A stretch of DNA of 64,000 bases from Hymenobacter radiodurans (GCF_004355185.1 NZ_CP037922.1:248001-312000), one strand, 5' to 3'. Shown: positions 47,371 through 56,544, counted from the first letter of the stretch. Translations and numbers: made by a program. The notes: generated by a model from the letters alone, not told the origin.

Positions 47371-48728
47371 ATGCCTCAACTCGACTCAGCAAAGCCGCCT
47401 ACTCTTCGCCGCGACTTAGGGCTGGTGCAAGCCACCGCCCTGAACATGATTGATATGGTGGGCATCGGGCCGTTTGTGGTGCTGCCGCTGGTCATGCACC
47501 TGATGGGGCCTTACTTTCTGCTAGCCTGGATGGTGGGCGCGGCTTTGGCGGTCGTCGATGGCATGGTGTGGGCCGAATTGGGCGCTGCCTACCCTGAGGC
47601 AGGCGGCAGCTACCGCTTTCTCAAGCTAGCCTATGGCGAAGCTAAGTGGGGCCGGCTGATGTCGTTTCTGTATGTGTGGCAAACCCTGGTGCAGGCGCCG
47701 CTGGTGGTGGCGTCGGGGGCCATTGGCTTTGCCCAATACTTTGGCTATCTGGTGCCGCTTACCGAGTGGTGGCAGCCTAAGCTGGTGAGTGGCGTAGTGG
47801 TGCTGCTGCTTATTGCGTTGCTCTATCGCCGCATCGATGATATTGGTCGCCTGGGGGTGCTGCTGTGGGTGGGCGTATTGTGTCTTATGGGTTGGCTGAT
47901 TTTTGGAGGCATCACGCACTCAACTCACGAAGTGGCCTGGCTGCCGGTGGGGGGCATTTCAGATGTGCCGGGGCTGCTGTTTTCGGTAGCTTTGGGGCAA
48001 GCCGCCGTCAAAACCATCTATAGCTACTTGGGCTACTACAATGTGTGCCACTTGGGGGGCGAAATTCGTAATCCGGAGCGCGTTATTCCGCGCAGTATCT
48101 TCCTTAGTATTCTTGGAATCGCGGCGTTGTACCTGCTGCTAAACTGGAGCGTAGGTACCGTCATTCCGTGGCAGGAGGCCCAGCACTCCGAGTTTATCGT
48201 GAGCACCTTCGTCGAGACAATTTATGGCAGCACGGCCGCCAAGCTGGCTACCGCATTGGTGCTGTGGGTGGCGTTTGCGTCGCTGTTTGCCGTGCTGCTG
48301 GGCTACTCACGCATCCCGTACGCCGCCGCCGCCGATGGTGAGTTTCTGCCGGTATTTGCCAAAGTGCATCCTACCAAGCAGTTTCCGCACGTTTCCTTGC
48401 TCATACTCGGGGCGTAGGCTTCGTGTTTAGCCTACTGTTTCGGCTGGGTGAGGTGATTACAGCCATTCTGGCCATGCGCATTCTAATTCAGTTTGTGGGG
48501 CAGGCAGTTGGCTTAGTGGTACTTCGCCGCCGACGCGGCACCACTGGTTTGCCCTTCCGAATGCCATTATATCCCCTGCCGGTTATCATAGCGGTAGCCG
48601 TGTGGCTGCTGATTTTCTGGAGCACTGGCCCCGCCTTTATGCTTTCGGGCCTGACGGTGATTGGGGCGGGTGTAGTCGTGTTTCTGCTCTGGAGTCGTAA
48701 GTTGGAAAGATGGCCTTTTGAAAAGTAA
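47371..48728 (+). pseudogene. APC-family amino acid permease, frameshift at G4 run
   Basis: Restored length 452 residues. The first frame has the APC start LGLVQATALNMIDMVGIGPF and about nine membrane segments. It stops at VSLLILGA. The break is at G4 run 48409-48412; one more G gives SLLILGGVGFVFSLLFRLGEV, joining the second frame that encodes the last segments (LPVIIAVAVWLLIFW). It would import amino acids or a related compound. The missing base is in a G run, like the other frameshifts here, though this one is not a clear motif copy. Confidence 0.8.
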
Positions 48729-48792
48729 AAGGCTAACCTTCTCAAAACATGGTGAATGTCTTAAGGAAATTTAGCGCTGACTATACATTCAC

Positions 48793-48828
48793 AAAAAAGC
48801 TCCCCAGAATAATCTGGAGGGCTTTTTT
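48793..48828. terminator. Bidirectional terminator with degenerate motif arms
   Basis: AAAAAAGCTCCCCAG and CTGGAGGGCTTTTTT face each other across AATAAT. Each arm differs from the motif at one base, leaving one wobble and one mismatch in the stem. It lies between the permease (+) and hemB (-). Confidence 0.8.
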
Positions 48829-48841
48829 GGATTCTTTTGCC

Positions 48842-49834
48842 TTAGCCGCGCCGGAGTACCTGCGCCGCTTCCTTGGCGAAATAAGTCAGGATGGCGTCGG
48901 CGCCTGCGCGCTTGATGCTAAGCAGCACTTCCATCATAGTACGCTCGCCATCTACCCAACCGTTTTGGGCCGCCGCTTTCACCATCGCGTACTCCCCCGA
49001 TACGTTGTAGGCGGTGACGGGCAAAGTAGTCGCATTGCGCACTTCCCGGATGATGTCGAGGTAGCTCAGCGCGGGCTTAATCATCACCATGTCGGCACCT
49101 TCCTGCTCATCGAGGGCTAGTTCGCGTAGCGCTTCGCGGCGGTTGGCGGGGTTCATCTGGTAGGTTTTCTTGTCGCCTTTTTTGGGTGCCGAACCCAGCG
49201 CATCGCGGAATGGACCGTAGAAAGCCGAGGCGTACTTGGCGGTATAACTCATAATGCTCACGTGCGAGAAAGCGTTGCGGTCGAGCACATCGCGAATGAA
49301 AGCCACGCGGCCATCCATCATATCAGAAGGGCCGATAATGTCGGCGCCGGCACGGGCTTGGGCCAGAGCCATTTGGCCGAGTACTTCCAATGACGCATCG
49401 TTCAGTATCTCACCACTTTCGGCATCTACAATACCATCGTGGCCATCGGAACTGTAGGGGTCCATGGCTACGTCAGTCATGAGCACGACCTCTGGGAAAT
49501 GGCGCTTGATGTCTGCTACCGTGCGCAAGTACAAGCCCTCGGGGTTGGCGCTTTCGCGGGCCAGGCGGTCTTTCAGCTCCTCGTTAATCTGCGGAAATGG
49601 GGCAAACGATTTAATGCCAAGCTCTACACAGGCGCCAATTTCATCGATGATACGGTCGGCGGAGTAGCGGAAAATGCCCGGCATCGACTTCACTTCCACC
49701 AACTGATTCTGGCCTTCGGTGAGGAAAATAGGATAGATAAAATCGTGGGTGGTGAGGTTGGTTTCCTGCACCATATTGCGAATGACTTCAGACTTGCGGT
49801 TGCGCCGGGGGCGGTGCGTGGGGATAAGCGCCAT
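48842..49834 (-). CDS. hemB: Porphobilinogen synthase (delta-aminolevulinate dehydratase)
   Basis: 330 residues from ATG 49834 (MALIPTHRPRRNRKSEVIR). Family motifs are FIYPIFLTEG, MSYTAKYASAFYGPFRDA and the Schiff-base lysine in MVMIKPALSYLD. It condenses two 5-aminolevulinate molecules to porphobilinogen in haem synthesis. The longer upstream frame is not family-like. A perfect -7 box lies 42 bp upstream. Confidence 0.95.
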   Translation of the reverse strand: MALIPTHRPRRNRKSEVIRNMVQETNLTTHDFIYPIFLTEGQNQLVEVKSMPGIFRYSADRIIDEIGACVELGIKSFAPFPQINEELKDRLARESANPEGLYLRTVADIKRHFPEVVLMTDVAMDPYSSDGHDGIVDAESGEILNDASLEVLGQMALAQARAGADIIGPSDMMDGRVAFIRDVLDRNAFSHVSIMSYTAKYASAFYGPFRDALGSAPKKGDKKTYQMNPANRREALRELALDEQEGADMVMIKPALSYLDIIREVRNATTLPVTAYNVSGEYAMVKAAAQNGWVDGERTMMEVLLSIKRAGADAILTYFAKEAAQVLRRG

Positions 49835-49875
49835 AGGTTGTTTTTCAGTAATAAGACGGGGTAGAACAACGGGTG

Positions 49876-49883
49876 CAAAGGTA
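49876..49883 (-). promoter_or_regulatory. Bacteroidota -7 box for hemB
   Basis: Minus-strand TACCTTTG, an exact TAnnTTTG; predicted start of transcription near 49868. A CAAT/ATTG sequence near 49901 could be a weak -33 element. Confidence 0.55.
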
Positions 49884-49950
49884 AGGTTGCGGTAGCGCCC
49901 CAATCCCTTTGTCCCTTGTTGACACTGCCGGAGGTAAAAAGCTTCCCAGT

Positions 49951-50478
49951 TTAAAGATTAAAAAACTCCTGAAAGATTTCGGTCCAGGCGTGCGGGCCAC
50001 CCATCCCCAAGATCAGGAAATAATAGCCCAGCAACACAATCAGCGCCCCAATGCCCAAGCCCAGCCAGCCGCCCAGCACTAAACCTACTACTACCCCGCC
50101 TACTACCAGCAGCCCACCCAGCGCAAGGTTTAAGAGTTTTCGGTCAGCTACAGTGTGGTTAATTAATGCAGCCGAAGGAGCCTTCTTGAATTGCACAGCC
50201 GGTAGCCCCGTTTGCGCCAGACTTTTGGGCTTAAGCGAGCTAGGTGTTACCTGTTTATTCTGGCTTGAGGGAGAAGCAGCCACAACGTCCAGCGCATGAG
50301 ATGCGCGGGTTTTGCTGACCGCAGACGTCGCCACGGAAGTACTGTCTGCTAGTACGCTGGTGTACGCTAAGGGCTTAGTTTGGGGCGGGTGAAAGGTGAA
50401 GGCTGCTTGCTGGCCTCGGCAACCGACAACCGTTACCAACAAAAAAGCCCCCCAGAGGCGCCAACGTATTAAACTCAT
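49951..50478 (-). CDS. Hypothetical lipoprotein with C-terminal membrane segments
   Basis: 175 residues. The lipobox is VVGC after a short hydrophobic stretch (WGAFLLVTVVGC). A polar, Ser/Thr-rich middle follows, then a glycine-rich membrane stretch LNLALGGLLVVGGVVVGLVLGGWLGLG. I do not recognise a family. A motif copy at 50447 encodes WGAF in the signal peptide. Confidence 0.65.
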   Translation of the reverse strand: MSLIRWRLWGAFLLVTVVGCRGQQAAFTFHPPQTKPLAYTSVLADSTSVATSAVSKTRASHALDVVAASPSSQNKQVTPSSLKPKSLAQTGLPAVQFKKAPSAALINHTVADRKLLNLALGGLLVVGGVVVGLVLGGWLGLGIGALIVLLGYYFLILGMGGPHAWTEIFQEFFNL

Positions 50479-50550
50479 GGGTTGAAGATCAAAAAATAAG
50501 CGGACTTCTCGGCGTGGAGAAATCCGCTTAGTGAGAGCAGAAAACAGGAT

Positions 50551-51792
50551 TTAGAAAGCCAATAGCACCGATTCGATGATGTCGCAGGCTTCGTGCAGCT
50601 GCTCTTCGGTAATAACCAGCGGGGGGGCAAATCGGATGATGTCGCCGTGGGTGGGCTTGGCTAGCACGCCGCGCTCCATCAGCGTCACGCACACATCCCA
50701 GGCGGTGCGGCCATCGTCGGTGGGCCGAATAATTACGGCGTTGAGTAGGCCTTTGCCCCGCACTAGCTCTACTACATCGGGGCGCTTTTGCTGGACTTTG
50801 CGCATCCGCTCGCGGAATATTTCGCCGAGAATGCGGGCATTATCAACCAAATTTTCATCCCGAATGACATCCAGAGAAGCCCGCATAACGGCACAGGCCA
50901 GCGGGTTGCCGCCAAAAGTAGAGCCGTGCTGCCCCGGCTGAATCGTGAGCATCACCGCATCCTGCGCCAGCACCGCCGACACCGGCATAGCGCCACCCGA
51001 TAAGGCTTTGCCCAGAATCAGAATATCGGCGTGCACACCGTCAGCATAACTGGCCAACCACTCGCCCGTGCGGCCCAAGCCGGTCTGAATTTCGTCGGCA
51101 ATAAATAGAACGTTATGCGCTTTGCACAACGCCTGTGCCTTTGCCAGGTAGCCTTCGGACGGCACCACTACGCCCGCTTCGCCCTGAATAGGCTCTACCA
51201 TAAAAGCGCACACCTGATGATCCTTTACGGCTTCTTCCAGCGCCTCTAGGTCGTCGTAGGGTACTACTTGGTAGCCAGGGTTATAAGGACCAAATCCGCC
51301 GGTGCTATCGGGGTCGGTACTGAAGGAAATAATACCAGTGGTGCGGCCGTGAAAGTTGTGTTCGGCCACCAGTATGCGGGCCTGGTTGGGGGCAATTCCT
51401 TTTTCCTGGTAGCCCCACTTGCGGGCTAGCTTGAGGGCGGTTTCCACGGCCTCGGCGCCGGAGTTCATCAGCAGCGCTTTGTCATAATTGAATAACTCGC
51501 ACAGCTGCTTTTCGGCCAGGCCAAGCTGATCGTTGAAGAAGGCGCGGGAGGTTAGCGTGAGGCGCTGGGCCTGCTCCACCATCGCCCCAATAATACGCGG
51601 GTGACAATGACCCTGATTCACGGCCGAATAAGCCGACAAAAAGTCGAGGTACTGCTTGCCCTCCACGTCCCAGAGGTGCACGCCCTCGCCCCGGCTCAAC
51701 ACCACTGGCAAGGGGTGATAGTTGTGGGCGCCGTAGCGGTCTTCGAGGTCCATAAACTCCTGACTGCGGTGGGCGGTGGCGGTGGTTTCCAT
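50551..51792 (-). CDS. rocD: Ornithine aminotransferase
   Basis: 413 residues. The opening [19 protein letters not shown] and the core [35 protein letters not shown] and [16 protein letters not shown] (PLP lysine) identify ornithine-oxo-acid transaminase. It converts ornithine to glutamate semialdehyde in arginine and proline metabolism. The motif near 50622 has seven G and encodes FAPPL in frame, the only G7 copy seen. Confidence 0.93.
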   Translation of the reverse strand: METTATAHRSQEFMDLEDRYGAHNYHPLPVVLSRGEGVHLWDVEGKQYLDFLSAYSAVNQGHCHPRIIGAMVEQAQRLTLTSRAFFNDQLGLAEKQLCELFNYDKALLMNSGAEAVETALKLARKWGYQEKGIAPNQARILVAEHNFHGRTTGIISFSTDPDSTGGFGPYNPGYQVVPYDDLEALEEAVKDHQVCAFMVEPIQGEAGVVVPSEGYLAKAQALCKAHNVLFIADEIQTGLGRTGEWLASYADGVHADILILGKALSGGAMPVSAVLAQDAVMLTIQPGQHGSTFGGNPLACAVMRASLDVIRDENLVDNARILGEIFRERMRKVQQKRPDVVELVRGKGLLNAVIIRPTDDGRTAWDVCVTLMERGVLAKPTHGDIIRFAPPLVITEEQLHEACDIIESVLLAF

Positions 51793-51909
51793 AAACTAGA
51801 GCCTGAGTGGGGATAAAGCCGGAAGAATTTCCTACTTCGAAAGTACGCAAAAACGCTGGGAAGGGTGTTGGGGGGCTTTTTGGCCAAGCTGCGCGAGAAT
51901 AACAGGTAG

Positions 51910-52023
51910 GATAACCTAAACAGAAAAGCAGTGTTTGCGGCCGGCAAGCAGAACCCGGAAGATGTGGATATGAACTTCGCCGGCGTCGACGCGCTCAAAG
52001 AGTTGAAGAACATTCCGAAGTAG
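51910..52023 (+). pseudogene. Possible C-terminal remnant of a lost gene
   Basis: A 37-codon open stretch after an in-frame TAG reads as ordinary protein: KAVFAAGKQNPEDVDMNF then AGVDALKELKNIPK and a stop. Codon use is normal for the window. No start codon or upstream frame supports it as a gene, so it could be the end of a decayed gene or chance. It lies between rocD and the DUF2314 gene, both on the minus strand. Confidence 0.3.
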
Positions 52024-52043
52024 GAGAGGGGGTTGGTGCGCTG

Positions 52044-52550
52044 TTATTGTTGGAGAGTGTCAATGAGTTTGCCCACATAGTTGCCCTCCTCACTGCCATC
52101 CGGTTTTGCAATAGTCCAGTCCAGAATGGCTTTCTCAGGAAACACTATTGACTGATTTATTTTGTATTGCTGAACTACCCCTAGCTCGTTAGCAATAGTG
52201 CCCACTACTGTGGTATTCTCCCAGCTCGTGACGCGCACAAATACCTGTTCAAATTTTCCATCTGAGTCATAGATGCGGGTGGTAAGAAAGAAAGCTTCAT
52301 CTGGTTTTAGGCCAAGGAGAAAACGCTTTTTAGCCTGAGGCAGCGTTTTGTGAGCTTGTTTAACGGCGAGTGCAATTACTTTTTCAAATGCTTTTAAGCC
52401 AGCACCCTCTTCTGTACTTGCAATACTTAATGGTTGGTCGGTTGGGGCATTTGGAGCTATAGGAGCCGTGTTCTTTTGAGCTGTTGCTTCTGTGGTAGCT
52501 AGGCAAATAAGCACTAGACCAATAAGTCTGGAAGCGGATTTAGTGAACAT
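52044..52550 (-). CDS. DUF2314 domain secreted protein
   Basis: 168 residues with a signal peptide (LIGLVLICLATTEATA). The region from KAFEKVIALAVKQAHKTLPQ to ILDWTIAKPDGSEEGNYVGKL matches the DUF2314 pattern (aspartate-tryptophan near the end). The domain's function is unknown. It is in the same direction as the membrane protein upstream. Confidence 0.75.
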   Translation of the reverse strand: MFTKSASRLIGLVLICLATTEATAQKNTAPIAPNAPTDQPLSIASTEEGAGLKAFEKVIALAVKQAHKTLPQAKKRFLLGLKPDEAFFLTTRIYDSDGKFEQVFVRVTSWENTTVVGTIANELGVVQQYKINQSIVFPEKAILDWTIAKPDGSEEGNYVGKLIDTLQQ

Positions 52551-52655
52551 AAGGGAGAGAAATATGATAACTGAAGGCTAGAAGCGCATAAATGCAGTAG
52601 TTGAAGCAATTATATAGTATTTAATTTATATAAATATTAAATAAAGCCCCCCGCA

Positions 52656-54143
52656 TTAATAATAGTGGAAATCGGGGTGGGCCTGAGGCAGCAGCGCTTT
52701 ATCAACGACGATGCTTTTGACATCAAAGTATAGGGCCGTTTCAGTATTAATATAGTGGCCCGGCTCGGTGGTTAGCTCCCATTCCGTAATAAGCACTCGG
52801 TAGGGCCTGATACCTAAAAGCGGCTTTACCACAACGTGCTCCACACCTTTCGACCATGCTCCGCGCAGCTGGGCTTCGCGGGCCAGAAGCTGTTGGTCGT
52901 AGGACGGTGCGCTGAAAAGCAGCTCTTGCCAGGCCCGGCGCGGTATGCCTATCCAACTGAAAACACCAATATATAGTACCGGCCCCCAGCGTAATAGCCA
53001 AGTGGGTAGCTGCCACCGAATAGGGCGGGCGTGGTAGGTTAAACCAGCCCAGATACTCAACAGCCCAGCCGGGAAGAGAAACAACAGCAGGCCATTGATG
53101 GCGCGGTCGGGGGGCATTTGCTTCATCACGCCAATAAACAGCAGCATACTCAGCGCGTAGCTTATCAGCAGAAAAAAAGCCCCCCAGTACCAGGGAAGCC
53201 GGATAGTAGTGCCCAGCCAGCCCCGGCGCTGCCAATAAAAAGCCACGAGAAGCCCCAGCACCGTCGGCAACAGTAGCTTAAAGGCCAGGCCACGGCGCAC
53301 CAGCAGCCGAAACATAGCATCGGGTGTGCCGGGTATTGCTCCTAGCACTTGCTGCATCAGATTGGCACCGTTCGCCTTCTGCGCATACCCTTCAAACTGC
53401 ATGCGGACATAGTTGCCGGGTGCTATTACCGTAATTACGGCCACTACCAGTGTCAGCAGTAGCAATGCACCCCACCAGCGCAGTTGCGACCATTGGGCGC
53501 GGTACCAGCTGATGCCTAGCACAAGCGCCAAGCTTAGCAGCAGGTGCAGCAGCGTCATTTCATTGGCGGCCGCGGATATTACAGCACAGCCAACCGCAAG
53601 TGCTCGCCAACCAAGCCGACTCTTAACCTGAGCAGCCTGTCGGGCGCGTTCGGAAGCAATGAACACGAGCAGCAAGGTAAGGCCTGCCAGATGGTACACC
53701 ACGGAGCCCGTAAACCAATAGATGGCCGAATACGGGTCAGGAATCATGTGCAGGTAAAATATCAGAAAAATTCCCGCTGCCACGGCGGCCTGCAAGCGCG
53801 GCAGCTGCCGCTGGCTAAGGGTGCGCAAACCCAAATAAATAGTCCCCAGCGTAGCGAGCAGGGTAAGGGCCGGAGTCCAGCGAAATCCATCGTACCAGCC
53901 ATAAACCAGCGGATTGGCCGCCGTTACCAACAGAGAAGACGAAAAGCGCCCCGTCCAGCGCAGATACAGCTCTATCTGCTGAGCCCAAAGGCCGGTGGTG
54001 CGCACATTGGCGGCATTATAATAATCATCCATGAAGGGATGATTATAGTAGCTCAGGAGCAGAAAGGGTGTCACCGCTGCCACCGTTACTGCCACCAGAA
54101 TTAGGTAAGGTAAACGGGAGGTGAGCCGAGTAAAAAGGGCCAT
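52656..54143 (-). CDS. DUF6056-like multi-pass membrane protein
   Basis: 495 residues from ATG 54143, with ten or more membrane segments. The opening includes YYNHPFMDDYYNAAN and LRWTGRFSS, a pattern I associate with DUF6056 proteins of Bacteroidota; the conserved DD after the first helix resembles GT-C type glycosyltransferases, so lipid-linked sugar transfer is possible (inference). Two motif copies (53109, 53179) lie in loops. Confidence 0.65.
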   Translation of the reverse strand: MALFTRLTSRLPYLILVAVTVAAVTPFLLLSYYNHPFMDDYYNAANVRTTGLWAQQIELYLRWTGRFSSSLLVTAANPLVYGWYDGFRWTPALTLLATLGTIYLGLRTLSQRQLPRLQAAVAAGIFLIFYLHMIPDPYSAIYWFTGSVVYHLAGLTLLLVFIASERARQAAQVKSRLGWRALAVGCAVISAAANEMTLLHLLLSLALVLGISWYRAQWSQLRWWGALLLLTLVVAVITVIAPGNYVRMQFEGYAQKANGANLMQQVLGAIPGTPDAMFRLLVRRGLAFKLLLPTVLGLLVAFYWQRRGWLGTTIRLPWYWGAFFLLISYALSMLLFIGVMKQMPPDRAINGLLLFLFPAGLLSIWAGLTYHARPIRWQLPTWLLRWGPVLYIGVFSWIGIPRRAWQELLFSAPSYDQQLLAREAQLRGAWSKGVEHVVVKPLLGIRPYRVLITEWELTTEPGHYINTETALYFDVKSIVVDKALLPQAHPDFHYY

Positions 54144-54240
54144 AAGCAGGCTCAAGTCAGGCTGAGAGAGGCTATACAGATGAGCCGCGGCGCTATCCGT
54201 CGGCGTTCGAAGCGGGAAAGATACAACAAGCGAACCGTCG

Positions 54241-54248
54241 TACTTTTG
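54241..54248 (+). promoter_or_regulatory. Bacteroidota -7 box for DUF5522 gene
   Basis: TACTTTTG matches TAnnTTTG exactly, 23 bp before the ATG at 54271; the transcript leader would be short. No -33 TTTG is visible. Confidence 0.45.
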
Positions 54249-54270
54249 CCCATCAGCTTGTTATTAGTTC

Positions 54271-54453
54271 ATGCCCGCAACTCCGCAACCGCTCCATCCC
54301 GGCGACTTTTACTTCACGCCTGAGGGCTACATGGTGTTCACCGAGCAATACCACCGGCGGCGGGGCTATTGCTGCAAAAGCGGCTGTCGACACTGCCCAT
54401 GGAGCTTTGGCCGCGAGAAAAAAAAGCCCCCCAGCGGCGCTACGGGCGGCTAA
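54271..54453 (+). CDS. DUF5522 small cysteine-rich protein
   Basis: 60 residues with the family core DFYFTPEGYMVFTEQYHRRRG followed by YCCKSGCRHCPWSFG. The CC-x3-C-x2-C pattern suggests a metal or Fe-S site. Function unknown; it is widespread in Bacteroidota. The C-terminal tail KKKPPSGATGG is encoded by a G6 motif copy (54426), so the motif appears to have lengthened or replaced the end of the protein. Confidence 0.85.
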   Translation: MPATPQPLHPGDFYFTPEGYMVFTEQYHRRRGYCCKSGCRHCPWSFGREKKKPPSGATGG

Positions 54454-54476
54454 CATGCTATTTTTCAGTGGGCCAG

Positions 54477-54507
54477 TTTGACGTTGTCGGACTTTTACCG
54501 ATATTTG
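54477..54507 (+). promoter_or_regulatory. Promoter for rpmB
   Basis: TTTG at 54477-54480, 19 bp, then GATATTTG at 54500-54507, which fits TTTG-N19-TAnnTTTG except at the first two bases. The rpmB ATG is 42 bp downstream. Confidence 0.55.
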
Positions 54508-54549
54508 CGTCCCTTTTTCCAGTACTGAAACCTCTAAGTTCCTGATATC

Positions 54550-54789
54550 ATGGCCCGAGTTTGTGATCTAACCGGCAAGCGTACCCGCGTAGGCAACAAC
54601 GTGTCGCACGCCAACAACAAGACGAAGCGCAAGTTTTACCCCAACCTGCAGAAGAAGCGCTTCTATATTCCCGAGGAAGATGCTTGGGTTACGTTGAAAG
54701 TAGCTACCAGCACTATCCGCACCATCAACAAGAATGGCATCATGGCCACCTTGAAGAAGGCCAAGGAAAAAGGCTTCATCGTTTACTAA
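54550..54789 (+). CDS. rpmB: 50S ribosomal protein L28
   Basis: 79 residues. [20 protein letters not shown] and the middle [15 protein letters not shown] are diagnostic of L28. It is part of the large subunit near the E site. In many Bacteroidota rpmB, rpmG, DUF4295, ftsY and rimO are contiguous; here pepP separates rpmB from rpmG. Three hairpins follow the stop. Confidence 0.97.
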   Translation: MARVCDLTGKRTRVGNNVSHANNKTKRKFYPNLQKKRFYIPEEDAWVTLKVATSTIRTINKNGIMATLKKAKEKGFIVY

Positions 54790-54794
54790 AGATT

Positions 54795-54861
54795 TTTCGG
54801 CAGTTTTAGGAGCCGAAAGACGCGACGGGTAAACTACCCGGCCCAAACGCAACGTTTGGGC
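54795..54861 (+). promoter_or_regulatory. Three adjacent stem-loops between rpmB and pepP
   Basis: Three stems in 67 bp: TTTCGGC/GCCGAAA (54795-54818), CGGGTA/TACCCG (54826-54840) and GCCCAAACG/CGTTTGGGC (54841-54861). None has a T tract. They could shape rpmB mRNA ends, attenuate or regulate pepP, or bind a ribosomal protein. Confidence 0.6.
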
Positions 54862-54885
54862 GCTAGCCGCAGTCTTTCTTTTATT

Positions 54886-56544
54886 ATGCCCCTATCCTTG
54901 CTGAAAAAAGCCCCCCGGCTGGTTCGTGTTGCTTGCGTAGCGACTCTGCTGGCGAGTTTTGTACCAGAGGTTAGCGCCCAGCGCGCCGCTGGCCCCGACC
55001 GCCCCGCCGATTTTATGGACCCCGCCTTTCACCGGCAACGGAGAGAGCTGCTGCGACAAAAGCTGCCAGCTCGCTCCGTTGCCGTTTTATTTGCGTCTCC
55101 CGTCCGCAACAGGGCCAACGACGTGGACTTTAAGTACCACCAGGACCCGGACCTTTTCTACCTCACTGGCTACGAGGAGCCGGATGCCGTGCTAGTTCTT
55201 TTCAAGGAGCCACAGACGGTGGGAGGGCAAAGTGGCGTAACGGAAGCGTTATATGTGCAGCCTCGCAACCCTAGGGCCGAACAGTGGACAGGGCGCCGCC
55301 TCGGGACGGAGGGTGCCAAGCAGCAGCTCAAACTGCAATATGTAGCCGACAACAAAGAATTTGCCGCTGCCAAACTGCCTTGGAGCAGCTTCGAGCAAGT
55401 TCTTTTCTTAGATCAGCCCCAGGATGCCCGCGATGATGCCAGCAACCCCGGCGATGTGTACAGCCTCATCCAAACCTTCCGCCAGGGGGCAAACTTTCCC
55501 GCCGACTACAATCCGAGTCGCAATGAGGCGTATGCAATGATTCGCAGGTACGCTGGTACGCCAGGTGCCGCCAACTTAGCTCCCTATCTGACTAACTTAA
55601 CGCAAGAGCAGCCTCAACTGGGCTCCGACCGCTACCTGCAAGCCTATTTGAAAGCCAGCACCGACGACGCCCGCAAGCAAGCCGTTGCGGCCTTGCCCAC
55701 GTCGCGCTTCGATGGGTCGGCTTTGTCGACTTTGTTGGATGAATTGCGGGAGATTAAGACTCCTGAAGAGATAAAGCACTTGCGGCAAGCCATTCGTATC
55801 TCGGCGGTTGGCCAGCAAGAGGTTATGAAGGCCATGAAGCCGAATATGACCGAGATGGAAGTGCAGGGCCTGCACGAGTTTGTATACCGGAAGTATGGGG
55901 CCGAATTTGAAGGCTATCCCAGCATTGTAGGCGCCGGCAACAATGCTTGTGTACTCCACTACACCGTCAACGATAAACCCCGTCTCGGCAACGACTTGGT
56001 ACTGATGGACTGCGGCGCCGAATACCACGGCTACACCGCTGACGTAACCCGTACCATTCCTGCCACGGGTAAGTTTACCACGGAGCAGCGCCAGATTTAC
56101 GAGTTGGTGCTAGCTGCCCAGCAAGCCGGCTTCGAGCAGTGCAAGCCCGGCAGCGCTTTTCGAGCACCAGACGAAGCAGCCCGGAAGGTGGTCACGGAAG
56201 GATTGCTTAAACTGGGCATCATTAAAGACGCCAAAGAAGCTCGACAATACTTCCCACACGGCACCTCGCACTACCTCGGCCTTGATGTGCACGACCGTGG
56301 TACTTACGGGCCACTGCGCGCAGGCAATGTTATTACTGTCGAGCCAGGAATTTACATTCCCGAGAACAGTCCCTGCGATAAGAAGTGGTGGAATATCGGG
56401 GTGCGTATTGAAGATGACGTGCTGGTAACGGATAAAGGCTGGGAAAACCTATCCAAGGAGGCTCCGCGCACCGTGGCCGAAATTGAAGCACTTATGGCTA
56501 AATCGAGCGTCCTAGATGACTTTAAGCTTCCGGAGCTGAAGTAG
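54886..56544 (+). CDS. pepP: Secreted Xaa-Pro aminopeptidase (M24B)
   Basis: 552 residues from ATG 54886 (MPLSLLKKAPRLVRVACVATLLASF, signal peptide). The N-terminal aminopeptidase P domain has VLFASPVRNRANDVDFKYHQD and FYLTGYEEPDAVLVL. The M24 core shows DCGAEYHGYTADVTRTI (two Asp ligands), HGTSHYLGLDVHD (His), VEPGIYIP and IRIEDDVLV (Glu ligands). It removes N-terminal residues before proline, here probably in the periplasm. A G6 motif copy (54910) is in the signal peptide. Confidence 0.92.
   Translation: MPLSLLKKAPRLVRVACVATLLASFVPEVSAQRAAGPDRPADFMDPAFHRQRRELLRQKLPARSVAVLFASPVRNRANDVDFKYHQDPDLFYLTGYEEPDAVLVLFKEPQTVGGQSGVTEALYVQPRNPRAEQWTGRRLGTEGAKQQLKLQYVADNKEFAAAKLPWSSFEQVLFLDQPQDARDDASNPGDVYSLIQTFRQGANFPADYNPSRNEAYAMIRRYAGTPGAANLAPYLTNLTQEQPQLGSDRYLQAYLKASTDDARKQAVAALPTSRFDGSALSTLLDELREIKTPEEIKHLRQAIRISAVGQQEVMKAMKPNMTEMEVQGLHEFVYRKYGAEFEGYPSIVGAGNNACVLHYTVNDKPRLGNDLVLMDCGAEYHGYTADVTRTIPATGKFTTEQRQIYELVLAAQQAGFEQCKPGSAFRAPDEAARKVVTEGLLKLGIIKDAKEARQYFPHGTSHYLGLDVHDRGTYGPLRAGNVITVEPGIYIPENSPCDKKWWNIGVRIEDDVLVTDKGWENLSKEAPRTVAEIEALMAKSSVLDDFKLPELK

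Noticed and set aside
3954-48412. Programmed ribosomal frameshifting at the G-run breaks
   Set aside because: The breaks are in unrelated genes and do not match a common slippery site with a downstream structure; base loss in homopolymers explains all of them.
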